Shown here: positions 46,887 through 55,600 of the stretch, piece by piece
Position numbering within the stretch: the stretch's first letter is position 1
How the letters are laid out: every line of letters starts with the position of its first letter
Source of the DNA: Franconibacter helveticus LMG 23732
GTDB lineage: Bacteria; Pseudomonadota; Gammaproteobacteria; Enterobacterales; Enterobacteriaceae
Assembly: GCF_000463115.2 (NCBI RefSeq)
Contig: NZ_AWFX01000054.1
Coordinates: forward strand, 236,752-300,751
Direction: 5' to 3'
DNA length: 64,000 nucleotides
The notes under the pieces: model-generated
Databases searched by the model: none
What the model was told of the DNA's origin: nothing
The model's input: only the letters and a program-made list of their open reading frames with translations
Made by a program: the position numbers and the translations under genes

Positions 46887-46917
46887 GAAACGGGGCCCTG
46901 TGGCCCCGTTTCTTTTT
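46887..46917 (+). terminator. Terminator after yccJ
   Basis: The stem GAAACGGGGCC-CTGT-GGCCCCGTTTC is followed by TTTTTC, downstream of wrbA-yccJ and convergent with the sulfotransferase gene. Confidence 0.85.
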
Positions 46918-46934
46918 CTGCCTGAACGGCTTTT

Positions 46935-48632
46935 TTATCCGAACAACGGCAGTTTATAGGCGCGGAAACAGGTGATGTTGTAGCGATACATGGAAGGATC
47001 GTCATTTCTGCTTCTGGCAAGCCCCGACCCGACCGTGATGTCCAGTAATACCTCGCCCTGCGCATTCAGTTCGCGCAAGGGCATTTTGCCTTCTGCGGTT
47101 CCGTCCCAGGCCTGGTAATCGACATCGCTGTAACCGGGATCGCAGGTGAGCGTAAGGCCTGTGCCATCGAAGGTTGCGCCGCCAAAGCACACCACCACGT
47201 TGCCGTTTGGCATAATTTGCTTAGCGCCGCATAAGCTGCTGTAGCCGTCAGGGCCGGAAAAATACTCGGCGAGCTTTTGCACAGTCATACGGGTGAGATC
47301 GATACGGTAATTTCCAACGCGGCTTTGGTTATTCCAGGGGGCGGTGCTCTGCGCATCCTCTCTGGAAAGATAATTGCCGTTATTAAAAATCGAGATATCA
47401 ATTATGCCCGGCGTAGCGTTAGGGATTTCGAGCACATTATGCTGGCCCCAGTTCCAGAACTCCTGGTTCGCTTTTTGCACCTCTTCAGGCCGGGAGAAGT
47501 CATACAAAGGCGCGCCTGCGCTGTCTACCGGCGTCAGTAAAAAGGGCTGATAGCTTTCGCCCCATGCTTCATGGGTGGACATAATAAAACGCAGCGCCGA
47601 GGTTTCGACATCCACCCCGAAAATAGCGCTCTGGTTACGGCCGGAAGTCACCAGAATATTATTGGTTTCATTGATATAGCATTGATTCACATGCAGCCAG
47701 TCTACGCTGCCGTCCGCTGAAGGCGGGTTAGAAGGACGGGTTGGACGCGTGGGATCCAGAACGTATGCCATATCGTAATAGCGCGTCTCAAGGCCAGTGG
47801 TGAGATCGATAATGGATACGCCATCTTCAATACTCCTCTCGCCATCCGGACGACTACCTGGCGCATATTCCGAAGCGCCGACCAGTGCGCCATCGGTTTG
47901 TTGATAAAGCGAGTGATGAAGGGCGTTATCAAGCACATACATAGTATGTACGCGCCCAATCATATCGAACTCGTACATCTTCAGATAATTGTCCTGGGCA
48001 ATGGCTGAAGATAAAAAATTACCGTTGGCAATACGCAATAAATTATTTGACGGCATGTTCTTCGTTGTAAACCAGCGGACATTGCCCTGGTAATCAAGCG
48101 CAATATTATTGCGATCGAAACAGGAGATAAAATAGAGCCCGTCCGCCAGTCTGGTGGGGTCGCTGGTGGGTTTCAGTAGGGTTATTTCCGGGAAGAGATT
48201 ATGCCCGTCAGGTTCTTGCGCATCCGTGTGCGGTAAAGGCGAGGTGACCACATTCCATGTGGTTGTGGCAACGGAAGAAATCATCGTAACAAGGTTGGTC
48301 TTGTCCGCCAGCAGACCAGCAACCGGTATAAGGTTCGCGCCCGGTAAAACTGGCTGTTTAAATACAATCAGAGGCGCGGTTTCGTTTTGATCAATCACCG
48401 TGATTTGCACGCTTTCCGCGACGTTTGACCACACGCCAATATACAGGCTCAGCGGCGCGGTTTCATACGGATTTAAAAAAATAAGCGCGTTGCTTTGGTT
48501 ATTATCAGGGGTGATTTGGGAAAAGAACGATGAATAGGTCTCATTGTGTTCAGTAACAATCGGATCCGTTATATCTATACCCTGATTAACGGGCGGCCGA
48601 GGAAGCGGCAAAGCGGTGGCGTGAAGCGTCAT
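46935..48632 (-). CDS. Arylsulfate sulfotransferase (ASST family)
   Basis: A 565-residue beta-propeller enzyme of the PAPS-independent arylsulfotransferase family, moving sulfate between phenols through a histidine intermediate. Catalytic candidates by alignment with the E. coli CFT073 enzyme are H240 (ALHHSLYQQTDGALVG), H314 (DWLHVNQCYI), R332 (SGRNQSAIFGVD) and H398 (NWGQHNVLEIPNA); the 18-residue H314-R332 spacing equals that of H356-R374. Unlike the periplasmic enzymes, the N-terminus (MTLHATALPLPRPP) shows no signal peptide. No dsbL/dsbI partner genes are adjacent. Confidence 0.87.
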   Translation of the reverse strand: MTLHATALPLPRPPVNQGIDITDPIVTEHNETYSSFFSQITPDNNQSNALIFLNPYETAPLSLYIGVWSNVAESVQITVIDQNETAPLIVFKQPVLPGANLIPVAGLLADKTNLVTMISSVATTTWNVVTSPLPHTDAQEPDGHNLFPEITLLKPTSDPTRLADGLYFISCFDRNNIALDYQGNVRWFTTKNMPSNNLLRIANGNFLSSAIAQDNYLKMYEFDMIGRVHTMYVLDNALHHSLYQQTDGALVGASEYAPGSRPDGERSIEDGVSIIDLTTGLETRYYDMAYVLDPTRPTRPSNPPSADGSVDWLHVNQCYINETNNILVTSGRNQSAIFGVDVETSALRFIMSTHEAWGESYQPFLLTPVDSAGAPLYDFSRPEEVQKANQEFWNWGQHNVLEIPNATPGIIDISIFNNGNYLSREDAQSTAPWNNQSRVGNYRIDLTRMTVQKLAEYFSGPDGYSSLCGAKQIMPNGNVVVCFGGATFDGTGLTLTCDPGYSDVDYQAWDGTAEGKMPLRELNAQGEVLLDITVGSGLARSRNDDPSMYRYNITCFRAYKLPLFG

Positions 48633-49084
48633 TATGATCTCCTTATTAACATTTTTATTTGCGTAGCGGATTTAACGCAATAACGACAAATATGTAAAAA
48701 AGCGTAACCGGCCTGTTGTTTTATTTATTTAATAAATTCACTCCTTTTTTTAGCCTGAAATAAAAAGTCGCTGTAAGATGATGGGAACATATTACGATTT
48801 TATTTAAAGCAAACTGTTACTCTCACCACAAAAAAATATTTCCTCTGTAGCAATATAAAGCTTACTTGCAGGGGCATAACGCCCGCCATCACTCCCTGAA
48901 GCAAGTTATTTGCGCTTTTGCTCATCCACAAATCAATCAAATACACGCTAAAAACCCACACTTTTTGCCACTCCCGCATTTGCCGGAAACCGCACTTTTT
49001 AGCATGTGATTATTATCACAAACGACGCCGAAACGGCTCCTTACTATTTACGCGGCCAGAGCCACAACAATAAGGAAATTAAAA
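48633..49084. promoter_or_regulatory. Divergent control region of the sulfate-ester genes
   Basis: About 450 bp of AT-rich DNA between the sulfotransferase (-) and the Tsx-like channel gene (+). The only clear site is the CRP palindrome at its right end. No gene is supported here. Confidence 0.55.
49005..49020 (+). promoter_or_regulatory. CRP-cAMP site upstream of the Tsx-like gene
   Basis: TGTGATTATTATCACA has perfect TGTGA and TCACA arms six bases apart, the CRP core. It ends 64 bp before ATG 49085, a position fitting activation of the rightward promoter and implying catabolite control of the sulfatase block. Confidence 0.85.
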
Positions 49085-49876
49085 ATGCCTCTTTTTACTG
49101 CGCAGCACGGGCGCGCCGGTGCGTTAGCATTTATTGCCTCGGTACCCCTTTTATTATTCAGCACAACAACGCAAGCGGTCGATCTTGAGCTTAAAAATGC
49201 CTTCGGGTCTGTTAATGCAGGTTATGCAAACTGGAACAGTGGTCTTGAAAATGTTCACCGGGGCGAAGTCTGGAAATTAACCGCCGACTTTGGCGCCATA
49301 TTTAATAAAGGCGAATTTTACTCATTTTATGAAAATAATGTCCTTAATCACGAGGTATCTGGACAGAACTATGTTTTATCCGCGCAAACACATATTCGCC
49401 TGTTCAGTTCTGACTATAGCGTGATGGGAAAAGTCTACGGCCAGTTTGATAATACCTGGGGAGACGATCTGGATATGATGTATGGCCTCGGCTACCTGGG
49501 CTGGAGCGGCAAATGGGGGTTCTTTAAACCCTATCTCGCTTTTCATAATCAATCTTCCGACTATTACTCACGTCGCCCTGGCATCGGCAGCGCCAGCGGA
49601 CGCAACGGTTATGTCGCCGGCTGGACGACCGCTTATTTCTTCTCGCTCTGGGATCAATCTTTTGTTTTATCCGACTGGCATGAATTTGAATTCGATCGCA
49701 ACGACGCCTATGCGGAACAGCAGCATGGAGTCAACGGCATTAACGGCGGCCTGACGCTGACGTGGAAGTTTTACCCTCATCTTAAGGCCAGCTTCACCTG
49801 GCGTTATTTCAAAAACAAGTTGGGGTACGACGGCTTTGGCGATCAGCTGATCTACATGCTGGGTTATGAGTTTTAA
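49085..49876 (+). CDS. Tsx/OmpK-type outer-membrane channel
   Basis: A 263-residue beta-barrel of the nucleoside-specific channel-forming (Tsx/OmpK) superfamily: signal peptide ending TTQAVD, aromatic alternating strands, GYANWNSGLENVHRGEVWKL near the mature start and a C-terminal LGYEF with terminal Phe for BAM insertion. The substrate is unknown; its place before a sulfatase suggests sulfated aromatic or sugar esters, an inference. It lies 24 bp upstream of the sulfatase gene, probably in one operon. Confidence 0.8.
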   Translation: MPLFTAQHGRAGALAFIASVPLLLFSTTTQAVDLELKNAFGSVNAGYANWNSGLENVHRGEVWKLTADFGAIFNKGEFYSFYENNVLNHEVSGQNYVLSAQTHIRLFSSDYSVMGKVYGQFDNTWGDDLDMMYGLGYLGWSGKWGFFKPYLAFHNQSSDYYSRRPGIGSASGRNGYVAGWTTAYFFSLWDQSFVLSDWHEFEFDRNDAYAEQQHGVNGINGGLTLTWKFYPHLKASFTWRYFKNKLGYDGFGDQLIYMLGYEF

Positions 49877-49900
49877 TTCTTTGTTAATAAGGACATCATT

Positions 49901-51403
49901 ATGCATAAGCGAATGCTGGCAAGCCTGGTTAGCCTGTTACTTTCCACCAGCGTGATGGCGCAAGCGCCGTCGACATCTTCCAGTGGCACCACTAAACAGC
50001 CTAACGTGATTATCATCATGGCGGACGATCTGGGCTATGGCGACCTTGGCGTTTACGGGCATCCTGTCGTCAAAACCCCAAACATCGATAAGCTGGCGCA
50101 GCAGGGAATGCGTTTTACGGAATACTACGCGCCGGCGCCGCTCTGCTCCCCGTCCCGCGCCGGCCTGTTAACAGGACGCACGCCGTTTCGTACCGGCATA
50201 CGCTCCTGGATCCCTTCAGGCGGCAAAAACGTGGCGCTGGGCCGCAATGAAAAAACCATCGCCAGTTACCTGAAAGAACAGGGTTACGACACGGCGATGA
50301 TGGGCAAGCTTCACCTGAATGCAGGCGCCAACCGCACCGATCAGCCGCAGGCAAAAGATATGGGCTTTGATTATTCGCTGGTCAACGCGGCGGGGTTCGT
50401 TACCAGCGATCTGGATAAAGTCAAAGAGCGTCCGCGTTATGGGGTGGTTTACCCCAATGGCTTTTATCGTAACGGCAAGCCCATCGGCGCAGTAAACCAG
50501 ATCAGTGGCGAACTGGTCAGCAGCGAGGCGATTCACTGGCTGGATAATCGCAAAGATAATAAGCCGTTTTTCTTATATGTCGCTTTTACCGAGGTGCACA
50601 CTCCCCTCGCCTCGCCGCAAAAATATCTCGATATGTATAAAGATTTCATGACGGATTATGAACGTCAGCATCAGGATCTTTTTTATGCAGACTGGACGGA
50701 TAAACCCTGGCGCGGCGCAGGGGAATATTACGCGAATATCAGCTACCTCGATGAGCAGGTCGGCAAAGTCCTCGATAAAGTGAAAGCCATGGGGGAAGAA
50801 GAAAACACCATTATTCTTTTCACCAGCGACAACGGGCCGGTAACACGCGAAGCGCGGAAATGGTATGAGCTTAATATGGCAGGCGAAACCAACGGCTTAC
50901 GCGGAAGAAAAGATAATCTCTGGGAAGGCGGCATACGTGTTCCAGCCATTATTAAATATGGCGATCATATTAAAGCCGGTACGGTTTCCGATACGCCTGT
51001 CACCGGACTCGATATTCTGCCAACGCTTGCCGACATGCTGCATTTTTCGCTTCCTGCCGATCGCGCTATAGATGGCGAATCCATCAGGCCGGTGCTGGAA
51101 GAGAAAACGCTTAAACGCCAAAAGCCGCTTATCTGGTCAATTGATATGCCATACCAGGACGATCCTACTGATATGTGGGCGATTCGCGAAGGCGACTGGA
51201 AAATGATTTTCGACCGGAACGCGAAGCCAAAATATCTTTATAACCTGAAAACTGACCCCGGCGAGGTGAGCAACCAGCTTGGCAAACAGCCCGGGCTTGA
51301 AAAACAGCTTATCGCCAGCTTTGAGCGCTATAAAAATGACATTGATAACGATGCGTTAATGCGCGCCCGCGGCGAAAAGCCGGAGCCTGTAGACTGGAAT
51401 TAA
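49901..51403 (+). CDS. Cys-type sulfatase, exported
   Basis: A 500-residue type I sulfatase with signal peptide (about 1-22, ending VMAQA). The formylglycine motif is C82-S-P-S-R86 followed by AGLLTG. Metal ligands are in MADDLGYGD (D42, D43) and FTSDNGPV. The Cys form suits the anaerobic maturase encoded next door. Expected reaction: hydrolysis of sulfate esters in the periplasm; the exact substrate is not evident. It resembles AslA-type arylsulfatases in part but is shorter than E. coli AslA. Confidence 0.92.
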   Translation: MHKRMLASLVSLLLSTSVMAQAPSTSSSGTTKQPNVIIIMADDLGYGDLGVYGHPVVKTPNIDKLAQQGMRFTEYYAPAPLCSPSRAGLLTGRTPFRTGIRSWIPSGGKNVALGRNEKTIASYLKEQGYDTAMMGKLHLNAGANRTDQPQAKDMGFDYSLVNAAGFVTSDLDKVKERPRYGVVYPNGFYRNGKPIGAVNQISGELVSSEAIHWLDNRKDNKPFFLYVAFTEVHTPLASPQKYLDMYKDFMTDYERQHQDLFYADWTDKPWRGAGEYYANISYLDEQVGKVLDKVKAMGEEENTIILFTSDNGPVTREARKWYELNMAGETNGLRGRKDNLWEGGIRVPAIIKYGDHIKAGTVSDTPVTGLDILPTLADMLHFSLPADRAIDGESIRPVLEEKTLKRQKPLIWSIDMPYQDDPTDMWAIREGDWKMIFDRNAKPKYLYNLKTDPGEVSNQLGKQPGLEKQLIASFERYKNDIDNDALMRARGEKPEPVDWN

Positions 51404-51489
51404 TATCAATTACGTAATTTGTGGCGCCGGCTCCGCTACCTGCTTGAGGCGGAAAAGGCGCCGGTTATTTCCTGCGATGGATATTTCTC

Positions 51490-52689
51490 GTGATAAAGAA
51501 AAGCTGTCATGTAATGGCCAAGCCTGCGGGCGCGGCCTGTAACCTGGGTTGCGATTACTGTTTTTATCTGGAAAAAGCGCAGCTGTATCCGCAACGTAAG
51601 CAAAAGCGTATGGATGACGCCACCCTCGCGTGCTTTATCGAGCAGCATATAAAGGCGCAAGAGACAGAAGAGGTGATCTTCGCCTGGCAAGGCGGCGAGC
51701 CGACGCTTGCTGGCATCGACTTTTATCAACGCGCGGTGGCCTTACAGGAAAAGCATGCTCAGGGTAAGCGAGTAATCAATACGTTTCAGACGAACGGCAT
51801 GCTGATAAACGACGAGTGGTGCCGCTTTTTTAAAAAGCATCAGTTTCTTATCGGCATTTCTGTCGATGGCGACGCTGAACTGCACGACGGCTGGCGTAAA
51901 ACCCGTTCGGGAAAACCAACGCACGACCGCGTGGTCAACGCCATTCATTTACTGGCGAAGCAGGAAATCGAATTTAATACCCTGACGGTTGTAAACAACA
52001 TTAACGTGCGCCACCCCTTGCGCGTTTACGATTACCTTAAATCGCTCGGCAGCCGGGATATGCAGTTTATCCCTTTACTTGAGCGCTACTACCCCGCAGG
52101 CGCCGGTGAAGGGTTAGTGCCGCCCGGTTATCAGGGCGAAGCGGTTATCGCTCCCTGGTCCGTGCCCGGCGAAGAATTTGGCGTGTTTCTGAAAACCATT
52201 TTTTACTCGTGGATACGCAAGGATATAGGCGACATAAGCATTCAGCTTTTTGACCAGGCGTTCGCCGCATGGTGCGGCTTGCCTGCGCAGATTTGTGTTT
52301 TTGCCGAGCATTGCGGCAGCGCGCTGGCGCTGGAAATGAACGGCGACGTTTACCAGTGCGATCACTATGTCTGGCCGCAATACCGGCTTGGAAATATTCA
52401 TACCACCTCCATTGCCCGGATGCGCGATGGCGCTGCAAACCAGGCTTTCGCGCGCGCTAAAAGTCTGAACCTGAGCAGCGATTGCAAACATTGCCCGTTC
52501 AACTTCGCCTGCTTTGGCGGCTGCCCTAAACACCGGATCCTGCCTTCCGCCTGCGGCGAGCAGAATAAAAACTACTTTTGCGCTGGCTATAAAGCCTTTT
52601 TCCACTACATCACCCCCTATATGTTGATGCTCAAATCCTTATGGGAACACGGGCGCTCCCCGGCTGAATTGAAATTGTTGATTACCTGA
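51490..52689 (+). CDS. Anaerobic sulfatase-maturating enzyme (radical SAM)
   Basis: A 399-residue anSME that converts the sulfatase Cys (or Ser) to formylglycine in the cytosol before export. The radical SAM cluster motif is C17-x3-C21-x2-C24 (CNLGCDYCFY). A C-terminal SPASM region has CDHYVWPQYRLGNIH and the cluster cysteines CKHCPFNFACFGGCPKH. It is close to E. coli AslB, including HVMAKPxGxxCNLxCDYCFYLEK. The frame starts at GTG 51490 with a weak ribosome site; ATG 51514 would leave the motif only eight residues in. Confidence 0.92.
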   Translation: MIKKSCHVMAKPAGAACNLGCDYCFYLEKAQLYPQRKQKRMDDATLACFIEQHIKAQETEEVIFAWQGGEPTLAGIDFYQRAVALQEKHAQGKRVINTFQTNGMLINDEWCRFFKKHQFLIGISVDGDAELHDGWRKTRSGKPTHDRVVNAIHLLAKQEIEFNTLTVVNNINVRHPLRVYDYLKSLGSRDMQFIPLLERYYPAGAGEGLVPPGYQGEAVIAPWSVPGEEFGVFLKTIFYSWIRKDIGDISIQLFDQAFAAWCGLPAQICVFAEHCGSALALEMNGDVYQCDHYVWPQYRLGNIHTTSIARMRDGAANQAFARAKSLNLSSDCKHCPFNFACFGGCPKHRILPSACGEQNKNYFCAGYKAFFHYITPYMLMLKSLWEHGRSPAELKLLIT

Positions 52690-52699
52690 GTGAACCCTA

Positions 52700-53968
52700 A
52701 TGCTGGCCGCTGATATCTTTCGCTATACCGACGTCAACGCCTGTAAAACGTTCGGCTGTCCCAACTTTGGCGTGTTAAACAGCCCCTTGTATGCGCTACG
52801 CGGACAAAACATTTTATGTCAGGCCTGCGGTTTTCATTTTCCCGTGATCAGCGCAGCGGCACTTAATGCTTTTAAACTCCAGGTTAACCGCAGCTACCAG
52901 GGGCTTATCTGGGCATGCGCCCACTGCGGAAAACGCGACGGGTTAACTCGTCACGGCTATACGCAAAGCGGGCAACAGCGGGTGCGTTGCGCCAGCTGTC
53001 GCAGCACCTTTGCCTGGTACGAACATGCCCGGCTCCCGGCGCGTCTCTCCTCGCTCGCCGGGGCGATTCGTGCAGGCCAGCCGCTACGCGAGTTGAGCGG
53101 GTTCGACAGTAAAATGACGGGCCGGGATCTCCAGCAACTGGCCTTTTCCGCACGCTTAGCCTGCGCTGCTACGCCGCCTTTTACCCTGGAAACCTTCCTC
53201 GCCACCGCTGCCTTTAGCATTAACTTTAACGGCTCGCCAAATCGCCTTTATGTGATCGTTACCGTTGAGAAAAAGAGCGACAGGGTCATCGCCATTACCA
53301 CGAATTACGCGCCGCGTTCTGAACACATTTCTTTTGAATATCGTTACAGCGCAAATGATGAGGAGCTCATCGTCTCCAGGGAACCGCTGACACGGATTTT
53401 CGCCAAAGATCGGGTAATGAAACGACGGGCGCTTTTTTTTGATACCCGTTACGGTGCTGCGCGCCTAAAAATTAACGATGCGGGGGTTATCGTTAAACCC
53501 GTGCTGGCGGCATATCGCCATTTTGAAGTGGTTAAATCGCTGACGCAAAACGCGTTTTTATATGTGCAACATTATATAGAACATGAGTGTTTTATTTATG
53601 GAGGTTGCCTGATGGCCAACCGTGAAGAAGTAGCGACCGGCCATTGCCATATCGCCTTTGTTTATGAAAAGGGAAACAGGACGCCGCAACAACCCTTTCG
53701 CTCGCAAATCATCACTTCGCGGCTTATATGGAATGACGTCTGGCGCTGTTTTTCGCAACCCGATTATCAGATGGCGGTCTGTAGCCTGACGGGGCAGCAG
53801 CGTAGTAGCGAATTACGCCAGGCCACTTTGCAGCCTGCGCAACGGTTTATCGATTTTATTCTGCGTCACCCTTTTTACCCGCAACTGGTTCGCCTTTCGC
53901 CCGCCAATGTCAGTGCCGTACTGGAGTTTCTGGCAGCGGAGTATAATCAGGGCGCGCATAATTCGTGA
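52700..53968 (+). CDS. Double zinc-ribbon protein, IS1 InsA-like N-terminus
   Basis: A 422-residue cytosolic protein not recognised as a named family. The first 105 residues hold two zinc ribbons: C15/C20 with C40/C43, and C73/C76 with C97/C100. The second (WACAHCGKRDGLTRHGYTQS, then RVRCASCRSTF) is like the ribbon of IS1 InsA. The remaining 320 residues are not an obvious DDE transposase, and no inverted repeats flank the gene. It begins 10 bp after the maturase, so it is probably in the same operon. It could be a regulator or a domesticated transposase; function unknown. Confidence 0.7.
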   Translation: MLAADIFRYTDVNACKTFGCPNFGVLNSPLYALRGQNILCQACGFHFPVISAAALNAFKLQVNRSYQGLIWACAHCGKRDGLTRHGYTQSGQQRVRCASCRSTFAWYEHARLPARLSSLAGAIRAGQPLRELSGFDSKMTGRDLQQLAFSARLACAATPPFTLETFLATAAFSINFNGSPNRLYVIVTVEKKSDRVIAITTNYAPRSEHISFEYRYSANDEELIVSREPLTRIFAKDRVMKRRALFFDTRYGAARLKINDAGVIVKPVLAAYRHFEVVKSLTQNAFLYVQHYIEHECFIYGGCLMANREEVATGHCHIAFVYEKGNRTPQQPFRSQIITSRLIWNDVWRCFSQPDYQMAVCSLTGQQRSSELRQATLQPAQRFIDFILRHPFYPQLVRLSPANVSAVLEFLAAEYNQGAHNS

Positions 53969-54084
53969 CCGCTTTGCTGAGACTATTCCCAAAGAGAGCA
54001 TGCGGGCGATAAGAAAAACTACACTTGTTTCGTGTACTTACTACTCCCGGTAAGCACAACATAAGTGGATTCCCTGATAAGGTT

Positions 54085-54112
54085 AACCTGCCTGTGGGCA
54101 GGTTTTTTTTTG
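54085..54112 (+). terminator. Terminator after the zinc-ribbon gene
   Basis: The stem AACCTGCC-TGT-GGGCAGGTT is followed by eight T residues, closing the sulfatase block. Confidence 0.88.
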
Positions 54113-54121
54113 CGCCGGGAT

Positions 54122-54155
54122 TTAACAAATTGCCTTTCGGTTTTATAATAAAACC
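54122..54155 (+). promoter_or_regulatory. hxlR-type promoter with palindromic operator
   Basis: A perfect 8+1+8 palindrome GGTTTTATAATAAAACC (54139-54155) covers a consensus -10 TATAAT (54145-54150). A -35-like TTAACA (54122-54127) is 17 bp upstream. A palindrome over the -10 suggests self-repression by the HxlR protein encoded 22 bp downstream. Confidence 0.65.
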
Positions 54156-54176
54156 ATCTGTACCCGAGAGGTGATG

Positions 54177-54635
54177 ATGAAAAGAAAAAGTTTAGAAGAC
54201 AGCCAGTGTCCGGTTGCGCGGTCGCTCGACATTATAGGCGACTGGTGGTCATTGCTGATTGTGCGTGACGCCCTGCGCGGACTGACCCGCTTCGGCGAAT
54301 TTCAGAAAAGCCTGGGCATCGCTAAAAATATGCTGACGGTTCGCCTGCGCCAGTTGGTTGACGAAGGCATACTGGAAATGCGCCCCGCTTCTGATGGCTC
54401 TGCATGGCAGGAATATGTTCTCACCGAGCGAGGACGCGCATTACAAACCGTGCTGGTAGCCCTCTCTCAGTGGGGCAATGCCTTTTTGTTCGAGGGGTGT
54501 GAGAAAGGCAGCGTTCTGGTCGACCGCATTAACCAGCGACCGCTCCGACCCTTGCAGCTTCTGGCCGATGATGGCCGTGAGCTTAGCCCTGATGAGATAG
54601 AACTGCTTCCTTCCGCTTCCGCAACGAGCGCCTGA
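54177..54635 (+). CDS. HxlR-family transcriptional regulator
   Basis: A 152-residue winged-helix regulator with the family opening CPVARSLDIIGDWWSLLIVRD and core LRGLTRFGEFQKSLGIAKNMLTVRLRQLVDEG split over the HTH. Cys in SQCPV is the position used for redox or electrophile sensing in some relatives (YodB, QorR). Three starts lie together (GTG 54171, ATG 54174, ATG 54177); the last is best spaced from GAGAGG. It probably controls the SDR gene downstream. Confidence 0.85.
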   Translation: MKRKSLEDSQCPVARSLDIIGDWWSLLIVRDALRGLTRFGEFQKSLGIAKNMLTVRLRQLVDEGILEMRPASDGSAWQEYVLTERGRALQTVLVALSQWGNAFLFEGCEKGSVLVDRINQRPLRPLQLLADDGRELSPDEIELLPSASATSA

Positions 54636-54698
54636 TCCAAAGGCGCTTTTTTTCTCTTTTCCCTACCTTTATTGCGAAATAAAAAAAACAGCAAAAAT

Positions 54699-54752
54699 GG
54701 TTGCATTATTAAACCATATAGGCCAGGCTGAAATTAGTTTAATAATGCAACC
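54699..54752 (+). promoter_or_regulatory. Long inverted repeat upstream of the SDR gene
   Basis: A perfect 16-bp arm GGTTGCATTATTAAAC (54699-54714) is repeated in inverse at 54737-54752, 22 bp apart, ending 17 bp before the SDR start. The arms share GGTT and AAAC-like edges with the hxlR operator, so they are candidates for HxlR binding. A hairpin in the 5' leader is also possible. Confidence 0.65.
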
Positions 54753-54769
54753 TAATTCAGGAGAGTATC

Positions 54770-55561
54770 ATGACCGCTTCCCGTTCCGCCGCGCTGATTA
54801 CCGGCGCTTCTTCCGGCATTGGCGCTGTTTATGCCGACCGTCTCGCCGCGCGCGGCTACGATTTGTTCCTTATTGCCCGTCGTGAAGCACGTCTGCACGA
54901 ACTGGCGACACGGTTACAAGCCGCCTACAACATCAAAGTGACCACGCTGCGCGCCGATCTCACCCAGGAAGCGGACATCCGGGCTGTGGAAGCGCTTTTA
55001 AGCGATACCCCTGCGATTTCAGTGCTGGTGAATAACGCCGGAACGGCGCAGATAGGCTCTTTTCTCAGCCACAGCGCCCAGGCGCATCAGGACATTATCA
55101 CGCTCAATATCACCGCGCTGACGCGCCTCACGCTTGCAGCGCTGGCGCGCTTTAAGGCGCAAGACCGGGGCGCGATTATTAATATCGCGTCGGTGTTGGC
55201 GCTTCACGCTTCCGATACCAGCGCCCTTTACAGCGGCACCAAAGGCTATGTGTTTAATTTCACCCGGGGCTTGCAGGCTGAATTTGCCGATACGGGCGTG
55301 CGGTTGCAGGCAGTGCTGCCAGCGGCAACCGCAACGGAAATCTGGGAAATCTCCGGCGTTTCGCCGGAAAACCTGCCTGCGGGTTCGGTAATGAAAACCG
55401 AAGATTTAGTGGATTCAGCCCTGGCGGGCTTTGATGCTGGCGAAGCGATTACTATTCCGCCGCTACATGATGAAGCGCTCTGGCAGCGTTACGAAGAGGC
55501 ACGGCTGGCGATTTACGCCGCTGCCCGTACCGGCACGCCGGCGCCGCGCTACCTGCGGTGA
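54770..55561 (+). CDS. Short-chain dehydrogenase/reductase
   Basis: A 263-residue classical SDR: cofactor loop TGASSGIG, NNAG motif, and catalytic YxxxK in YSGTKGYVFNF with an upstream Ser in INIASVLALHAS. Basic residues after the second strand (ARREARLHELA) suggest NADPH preference. The substrate is unknown; HxlR-linked SDRs often respond to reactive aldehydes or quinones, which is only an inference here. CAGGAGAG precedes ATG 54770. Confidence 0.88.
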   Translation: MTASRSAALITGASSGIGAVYADRLAARGYDLFLIARREARLHELATRLQAAYNIKVTTLRADLTQEADIRAVEALLSDTPAISVLVNNAGTAQIGSFLSHSAQAHQDIITLNITALTRLTLAALARFKAQDRGAIINIASVLALHASDTSALYSGTKGYVFNFTRGLQAEFADTGVRLQAVLPAATATEIWEISGVSPENLPAGSVMKTEDLVDSALAGFDAGEAITIPPLHDEALWQRYEEARLAIYAAARTGTPAPRYLR

Positions 55562-55566
55562 TCAAG

Positions 55567-55600
55567 AAGGCCACCGGCAGCGTCGGTGGCCTTATTTTTA
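55567..55600. terminator. Terminator between SDR and YdiK-like genes
   Basis: The stem AAGGCCACCGG-CAGCG-TCGGTGGCCTT, followed by ATTTTTA, ends the rightward SDR transcript. It overlaps the region where the minus-strand permease gene ends. Confidence 0.8.

Noticed and set aside
52700..53968. Active IS1-like insertion sequence
   Set aside because: Only the zinc-ribbon part resembles InsA. There is no InsB frame, no terminal inverted repeat and no target duplication that I can see.
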